This document shows positions 7,045 through 10,693 of a stretch of DNA of 10,693 bases, piece after piece (the first letter of the stretch is position 1; each line of letters starts with the position of its first letter). The position numbers and the translations under genes are program-made. The stretch comes from Planctomycetota bacterium (GTDB lineage Bacteria > Planctomycetota > PLA2 > JAEUHO01). The stretch lies in assembly GCA_026647295.1 (NCBI GenBank), contig JAPKHB010000096.1:1-10693 (forward strand), read 5' to 3'. Below the pieces are notes generated by a model. That model was not told the DNA's origin, searched no databases, and saw only the letters and a list, made by a program, of their open reading frames with translations.

Positions 7045-7421
7045 AGGAAGGGCGGGCGGTCCACCGGCGCGCCGCAGAAGAGGCACGCCCAGTGCCGCGG
7101 GCTGACCATCCGGCGGCAGCCGGGGCAGGGCGTGGCCTTGCGCTGGACCTTGCCGTCCCGCCGGCCGTCCTCGAGGTCGAGCGCCTCCATCCGGTCCAGG
7201 AGTTCCTTCTCGGTGATTCCCAGGCGCGAGTGGGCGAGGTCCCACAGCGCCTGGCAGGCCAGGGAGAGGCGCTCCACGCGCCGCCGCAGTTCCTCCACCG
7301 CGCGCAGGGCGGTGCGGGAGCCGGCCAGGGCGCCGGCGCCGTCGGGGGGAGGCGCCGGCGCGGGATCGGGGGAGGGAAGGAGCAGGAAGGGGAGCAGGCG
7401 CAGCGGGTCCACGCCGGGCAT
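7041..7421 (-). CDS. Small conserved hypothetical protein with C-terminal zinc ribbon
   Basis: A protein of 126 residues with no assigned function. The N-terminus has a short hydrophobic stretch (DPLRLLPFLLLP, 5-16) followed by a Pro/Ala-rich linker. Residues 38-90 look helical and charged (AVEELRRRVERLSLACQALWDL), followed by LDLEDGRRDGKV (81-92). The C-terminus carries two CxxC knuckles, Cys99/Cys102 and Cys113/Cys116, a typical zinc-ribbon spacing. From memory, proteins with the same order (helix with ALW, an 'iDlrDGk.DGk' stretch, then a CLYCG-type ribbon) recur in several bacterial phyla as uncharacterised proteins, so I take it to be real. It meets the peptidase tail to tail and starts 14 bp from the divergent pseudouridine synthase. 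The ATG at 7421 is the only good start; no clear Shine-Dalgarno sequence is seen. Confidence 0.78.
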   Translation of the reverse strand: MPGVDPLRLLPFLLLPSPDPAPAPPPDGAGALAGSRTALRAVEELRRRVERLSLACQALWDLAHSRLGITEKELLDRMEALDLEDGRRDGKVQRKATPCPGCRRMVSPRHWACLFCGAPVDRPPFL

Positions 7422-7423
7422 CG

Positions 7424-7429
7424 TAGCAT
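7424..7429 (+). promoter_or_regulatory. TAGCAT box 6 nt before the pseudouridine-synthase ATG (candidate -10 of a leaderless transcript)
   Basis: TAGCAT is followed by 6 nt (CGGCGC) and ATG 7436. Together with the box at 2187 it gives the shared pattern CGTAG[G/C]ATCG-N3-C-ATG. It lies in the 14-bp gap between two divergent genes, so the upstream promoter sequence would have to sit inside the neighbour's coding region. No -35 consensus is recognisable. Confidence 0.48.
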
Positions 7430-7435
7430 CGGCGC

Positions 7436-8290
7436 ATGGCGCGCCGCCCCGCCCGACCCCGCCCCACCCCGCCGCGCGCGCCCGGTCCGCCGCTGGTGCG
7501 CTTCCTGTCCAAGTGCAACGTGGCCCCCCGGGGCGAGGCCCGGGCGCTGGTCCAGCAGGGCCGGGTCACGATCAACGGGCAGGTGTGCCGGGAAGGGGCG
7601 GTGCGCGTGGACCCCCGCCGCGACGAGGTCGCGGTGGACGGTCGGCCCGCGCGCCTGCCCGACCCGCGGGCCCTGGTCTGGATCGCGCTCAACAAGCCCC
7701 GCGGCGTGGTGACGACCACCCAGGACCCGGAGGGCCGCCGCACGGTGATGGACCTGCTGCCGGCGACCCGGGCCCCCGGCCTGGCGCCCGTGGGCCGGCT
7801 CGACCAGGCCAGCGCCGGGCTGCTGCTGCTCACCAACGACTCCGGGGCCGCCGCGCGCCTCCTGGATCCGCGCCAGCACGTGCCGCGCACCTACCGGGTC
7901 AAGGTGCGGGGCCACCCGACGCCGGCCACCCTGGAGGCCTGGCGGCGCACGACCCAGGTGGTGGACGGGCTCGCCCTGGGTCCGATGGGCGCGGTGGTGG
8001 AGCGCGAGGGTCCCGTGTCGACCTGGCTCAAGGTCACGCTGCTCGAGGGCAAGAACCGCCAGATCCGGCGCCGGTGCGCCGCCGCCGGCCACCCCGTGGA
8101 GCAGTTGATCCGCGTGGCCATCGGCCCGGTGCGCCTGGGCGGGCTCGAGCCGGGCCGCTCGCGCCGCCTCACCCGCGAGGAGGTGCAGCGGCTCGCCAAG
8201 GCCCTGCGCCCGGCGGCCGGCCCCCCCCGGCGCCGGGGTCAACCCTCGAGCAGGGCCTCCAGCGCGCGGGCGCCCGACGCCGGGTCGTAG
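7436..8290 (+). CDS. rRNA pseudouridine synthase, RsuA/RluB/RluE family with S4 domain
   Basis: A cytoplasmic RNA-modifying enzyme of 284 residues that converts a specific uridine in rRNA to pseudouridine. After a basic Pro/Arg-rich N-terminus comes an S4 RNA-binding domain (about 20-52: LVRFLSK...GRVTING). The catalytic domain begins with LNKPRGVVTT (85-94). The catalytic aspartate is Asp123 in GRLDQASAGLLLLTND (120-135), and the closing family motif EGKNRQIRR is present, followed by GHPV and IGPVRLGGL. The combination is diagnostic for the RsuA/RluB/RluE group. RluB (23S rRNA) is my preferred member, but I cannot separate it from the small-subunit enzyme without alignment. The last 25 or so residues are low-complexity and overlap the convergent glycosyltransferase by 52 bp. 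A run of eight C at 8221-8228 lies just before this tail, so the exact C-terminus is less certain. Only 14 bp separate its start from the divergent gene. Confidence 0.92.
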   Translation: MARRPARPRPTPPRAPGPPLVRFLSKCNVAPRGEARALVQQGRVTINGQVCREGAVRVDPRRDEVAVDGRPARLPDPRALVWIALNKPRGVVTTTQDPEGRRTVMDLLPATRAPGLAPVGRLDQASAGLLLLTNDSGAAARLLDPRQHVPRTYRVKVRGHPTPATLEAWRRTTQVVDGLALGPMGAVVEREGPVSTWLKVTLLEGKNRQIRRRCAAAGHPVEQLIRVAIGPVRLGGLEPGRSRRLTREEVQRLAKALRPAAGPPRRRGQPSSRASSARAPDAGS

Positions 8291-9345
8291 GCGTCTTCGG
8301 CGTGCCGCCGGGCCGCCTCGCCCAGCGTGCGGCGGGCGTCGCCCAGCGCGAGGAAGCCCGCGAGGCCTTCGGCCAGGGCCGCCGCGTCCTCCCGCACGAC
8401 CCGCCCGACCGCCGGCGGCACGAGTTCGGGCAGCAGCCCGCGGTCGAACACGAGGCTCGGCACCCCCAGCGCCTGGCCCTCGCGCAACGCGCGGCAGGTC
8501 GGATCGCTGCCGGGGACGAGCAGGAGTTGGACGTCCAGGGCGGCGAGCGTGCTCGCGTAGGCTTCGCCCTCGAGGTACCCGGTGAAGGTCACGCGGGACC
8601 CGAGCCCGCGCGCGCCCACCGGGGCGTACGCGACCTCCTGCGCGTGGGTGCCGCGCCCGATCACGAGCAGGTGGAGCGGCGCCGGCCCGAGGCGCTCCAA
8701 CGCCTCCCAGAGCACCTCGAAGCGCCGGTGGCGCTGGAGCCGCGCCACGATCCCGGCCAGCAGGACGCCGGGCGCCACGCCCAGGCGGGCCCGCACGAGC
8801 GCCGGCGGATCGGCGACGCGGGCGCGCAGCGCGGCGGCGGCGAGGGGCGGGCCCACCCGCCGCAGCCGCGGCGCGGGGACGCCCAGCGCGCGCAGCCGGG
8901 CCTCGGCGGCGCGGCCGAAGACGAGCACGCCGCGACTCTGCGCGAGCGCCCGGCGCTCGCGCCCGGGCAGGCGCTCGCTCCCGTCCCCGAAGCCCAGCCG
9001 CACGACGGGCCGTCCGCCGGCGGCCCCCACCGCGAGGTGGTGGTCGTTGCGCAGCGTGGCCACCACCGCGTCCACGCCCGCGGCGGCGATCCAACGCCCC
9101 AGCGCGCGCCGGTCGCGCCAGTTGGCCAGCGGGGCGGCGTGCTTGCCGAGCCGCGCCCCCGTGTCGACCACCGGCAGGCCGCGCGCCACGGCCTCCGGGG
9201 CGACCCCCTGCACGCGACCCGGCGGCGCGCGCCCGACGGCCACGCGGACCGCGTGCCCGCGCGCGGCCATCGCCGCCGCCAGGTCCAGGCTCGGCTCGAC
9301 GGGCCCGGTGCGCTTCCAGTTGGAGAGGGTCCAGAGCAGGCGCAT
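8239..9345 (-). CDS. GT-B fold glycosyltransferase, family 4-like (envelope polysaccharide/LPS)
   Basis: A 368-residue retaining-type GT-B glycosyltransferase that would move a sugar from a nucleotide donor to a lipid- or glycan-bound acceptor at the inner face of the membrane. The N-terminal Rossmann domain starts with LSNWKRTGPVEPS (7-19) and LAAAMAARGH, an arrangement typical of acceptor-side GT4 domains. The C-terminal donor domain begins around 193 (GVLLAGIVARLQRHRR), with VIGRG (228-232) and VTFTGYLEG (252-260). The GT4 E-x7-E donor motif appears as Asp281-x7-Glu289 (DPTCRALREG), a conservative change at the first position. Start ATG 9345 is 13 bp after the stop of the kinase-like gene, so the two are very likely one operon. 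This suggests a role in LPS core or a similar glycan. The sugar is unknown. The 3' end overlaps the pseudouridine synthase gene tail to tail. Confidence 0.88.
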   Translation of the reverse strand: MRLLWTLSNWKRTGPVEPSLDLAAAMAARGHAVRVAVGRAPPGRVQGVAPEAVARGLPVVDTGARLGKHAAPLANWRDRRALGRWIAAAGVDAVVATLRNDHHLAVGAAGGRPVVRLGFGDGSERLPGRERRALAQSRGVLVFGRAAEARLRALGVPAPRLRRVGPPLAAAALRARVADPPALVRARLGVAPGVLLAGIVARLQRHRRFEVLWEALERLGPAPLHLLVIGRGTHAQEVAYAPVGARGLGSRVTFTGYLEGEAYASTLAALDVQLLLVPGSDPTCRALREGQALGVPSLVFDRGLLPELVPPAVGRVVREDAAALAEGLAGFLALGDARRTLGEAARRHAEDAYDPASGARALEALLEG

Positions 9346-9358
9346 GGATCCGGGGCCC

Positions 9359-10693
9359 CTATTCGATGGGGTCGTCTACGACCACGACCTTGCGGGCCAG
9401 GAGGGCGGCCACGCGCCGCGCGACGCGGCGTTCGTCGGGCCCGGGCGGCGCGGCCCGGGCGTAGGCCCGGTAGAAGCGCAGGCGCTCGGTGCGCGAGGCG
9501 ACCACCGGGAGCGAGGCGGCGAGCTGGGCCAGGTTCTTGAGGCGTCGGCGCACCGCCACGGGGCCGTCGAAGAAGCGGCAGCGGTCGGTGTCGATCAGGC
9601 AGAAGCGCGGCCCCCCCGGGCCCTGCGCCACGCGCACGTTCACGGCCTTGAGGTCGCCGTGGTAGACGCCGCGGGCGTGCAGGTCCGCGAGCCAGGCGGC
9701 CAGCGCCCGGGCAAGCCGGCGTCCGGCCCCGCGCGGGTCCTGCGCGAACGCGGTGCGCACGCGGGCGTCCAGGCGCTCCAGGGCCGACAGGTCCTCGTAG
9801 AGCGTGAGCACCCGCCCGCCCCCCACCAGGAAGGCCAGCGGGCGGGCGGTGGGCACCTCGAGCACGCCGAGCAGGTGTGCGTGGCGGTAGCCGGCGGCGT
9901 GGCGCCCGGGCCACAGCCGGGTGCGCAGGGCCGAGCGGCGGTCGGGCGCGATCGTCTCCTTCACCACCGCGTCGCCGTGGGCCGTCACGAGCGACTTGCG
10001 CCCGCGCTTGCGGACCCGCGCGTCGTGCCGCGCGAGCGCCTCGTCGTGCGCCTGCACCAGCGCCGCCAGGCGCGCGGGGGAAAGCGCCCGGGCCCGGGCC
10101 CCGCGCCAGGGCCCGACCGCGCGCGTGTAGCGGCTGCTCTCCCCGAGGCAGCGCCGGGCGCGGCTGCGCCGCCAGCGCCGCTCCAGGCGCGCCTCGGCGC
10201 GCGCCACCCGGGCGCCCCAGCGCGCCGGCGCGCCGGCGCCGCCGTAGGCGGCGAGCCACGCCGCGCGCTCGGGCGGCGCGAGTTCGCGCGCGAGGGAGTG
10301 GAGCCAGCGGGCCACGGCCTGGGCCCGGGCCCGCGCCCCGACGCGGCGCCCGCGCCGGTGCCGGTGCAGGTCGGTGATCCAGAGGTCGTCCGCGCCCGCG
10401 GGACCGAGGGCCACCAGGACGTTGCCGGCGTGCAGGTCGCGGTGGTCGAAGCCCGCCGCGTGCAGCGCGCCGACCAGGGCCGCGGAGCGTTCGAGCAGCG
10501 TGGCGCGCCGGGCGGGGTCCGCCCCGGCCAGGGCCGCGCGGAAGCCCTGCGCTCCCTCCACGAAGCGTGCGGCGTAGAACCCTTCCCAGGGCGCGTCGGC
10601 GGCCTCGCGTTCGCCGTAGGCGAGCGGCTCGGGCACGGGGAGGCGGGCGCCTTCGAGCGCGCGCGCCGCCTCCCATTCGCGCCGCGCGCGGCT
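9359..10693 (-). CDS. Tandem lipopolysaccharide-kinase-like protein (InaA/KdkA/WaaP superfamily), N-terminus outside window
   Basis: The reading frame is open to the right edge, and residues before the in-frame GTG at 10636 (REWEAARALEGARLPVPEPL) fit a kinase N-lobe, so the real start is beyond the window. Of 444 visible residues (base 10693 = residue 1), the first kinase-like domain has the catalytic loop HRDLHAGN (84-91: Asp86, Asn91) and the metal-site Asp108 in ITDLHR. A basic linker (about 155-230) leads to a second domain with lysine VVKE (Lys245), a YEDLS hinge (299-303), the catalytic loop HGDLKAVN (345-352: Asp347, Asn352) and LIDTDR with Asp368. Both domains therefore keep active-site residues, though the ATP-binding lysine of the first cannot be seen. 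Relatives phosphorylate Kdo or heptose in the LPS core in the cytoplasm. The downstream glycosyltransferase 13 bp away supports an LPS role. The exact substrates are unknown, and one domain could be regulatory. Confidence 0.87.
   Translation of the reverse strand, partial: SRARREWEAARALEGARLPVPEPLAYGEREAADAPWEGFYAARFVEGAQGFRAALAGADPARRATLLERSAALVGALHAAGFDHRDLHAGNVLVALGPAGADDLWITDLHRHRRGRRVGARARAQAVARWLHSLARELAPPERAAWLAAYGGAGAPARWGARVARAEARLERRWRRSRARRCLGESSRYTRAVGPWRGARARALSPARLAALVQAHDEALARHDARVRKRGRKSLVTAHGDAVVKETIAPDRRSALRTRLWPGRHAAGYRHAHLLGVLEVPTARPLAFLVGGGRVLTLYEDLSALERLDARVRTAFAQDPRGAGRRLARALAAWLADLHARGVYHGDLKAVNVRVAQGPGGPRFCLIDTDRCRFFDGPVAVRRRLKNLAQLAASLPVVASRTERLRFYRAYARAAPPGPDERRVARRVAALLARKVVVVDDPIE

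Noticed and set aside
3656..7105. A 1149-residue plus-strand frame overlapping the peptidase
   Set aside because: It is extremely rich in Arg, Pro, Ala and Gly, has no recognisable motif, and is a shifted reading of the peptidase gene.
6926..9094. A 722-residue minus-strand frame across the small gene, the pseudouridine synthase and the glycosyltransferase
   Set aside because: It runs antisense or out of frame through three motif-supported genes, with low-complexity basic translation only.
9352..9359. GGGGCCCC palindrome between the kinase and glycosyltransferase genes as a terminator or operator
   Set aside because: The 8-bp self-complementary run has no loop, is likely by chance at this composition, and lies inside a tight operon.
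7132..9540. An 802-residue plus-strand frame over the pseudouridine synthase and the minus-strand genes
   Set aside because: It is low-complexity in translation and conflicts with the pseudouridine synthase and glycosyltransferase frames.
10634..10636. GTG as the start of the tandem kinase
   Set aside because: The frame continues to the window edge, and the 19 upstream residues read as a normal kinase N-lobe.
8661..10676. A 671-residue minus-strand frame spanning the kinase and glycosyltransferase
   Set aside because: It is a frame-shifted shadow. The kinase and glycosyltransferase motifs lie in other frames.
1..10693. CRISPR arrays, tRNA or rRNA genes, insertion sequences, phage genes or a defence system
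   Set aside because: No spaced identical repeats other than the FDFG coding repeat, no recognisable RNA gene, and no transposase, integrase or nuclease motifs were seen.

Overview
This is a very GC-rich, tightly packed bacterial segment. In a sampled line, 2401-2460, 50 of 60 bases are G or C. I see seven protein genes and no tRNA, rRNA, CRISPR array, transposase or prophage gene. Because of the composition, long open frames occur in every frame and on both strands. I kept only those whose translation shows recognisable domains and motifs. The gene content (MsbA-type exporter, lipopolysaccharide-kinase-like protein, LPS-type GT-B glycosyltransferase, secreted metallopeptidase with a PDZ domain) points to a diderm bacterium with an LPS-bearing outer membrane. 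A high-GC member of the Planctomycetota or a neighbouring phylum is my best guess. This is an inference from gene style, with no marker gene to confirm it.

Layout. On the plus strand, bases 1-7031 hold four consecutive genes. The first is an ABC exporter cut by the window's left edge, with an FDFG-repeat tail before its membrane domain. Next come a compact FAH-family (acylpyruvase-like) hydrolase and an alpha/beta hydrolase that overlaps its stop codon by 4 bp. Last is a large secreted peptidase carrying an M1-like domain, an M28 domain and a PDZ domain in one chain. A small zinc-ribbon protein on the minus strand (7041-7421) meets the peptidase tail to tail, with a perfect inverted repeat across the two stop codons. 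It starts only 14 bp from the divergent start of an RsuA/RluB-family pseudouridine synthase (7436-8290, plus). That gene overlaps by 52 bp, tail to tail, the glycosyltransferase (8239-9345, minus). The glycosyltransferase lies 13 bp downstream of a tandem-kinase-domain LPS-kinase-like protein (9359 to the right edge, minus).

How the genes fit together. The minus-strand pair looks like a short envelope-polysaccharide operon: one product transfers a sugar and the other has two phosphotransferase-like domains. The ABC exporter could move lipid-linked envelope material, but it is not in the same operon and no functional link is shown. The FAH/hydrolase pair looks like small-molecule catabolism or clean-up. 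The peptidase is exported and probably digests peptides outside the cytoplasm.

Gene starts appear to use two modes. Some have GGAGG-type ribosome binding sites (2792, 3633). Two others share a TAG[G/C]AT box exactly 6 nt before the ATG (2199, 7436), which suggests leaderless transcription. The most notable items are the M1-M28-PDZ fusion, the tandem kinase, the FDFG tail and the shared start-proximal box. I found no convincing evidence of a wholly new multi-gene system.
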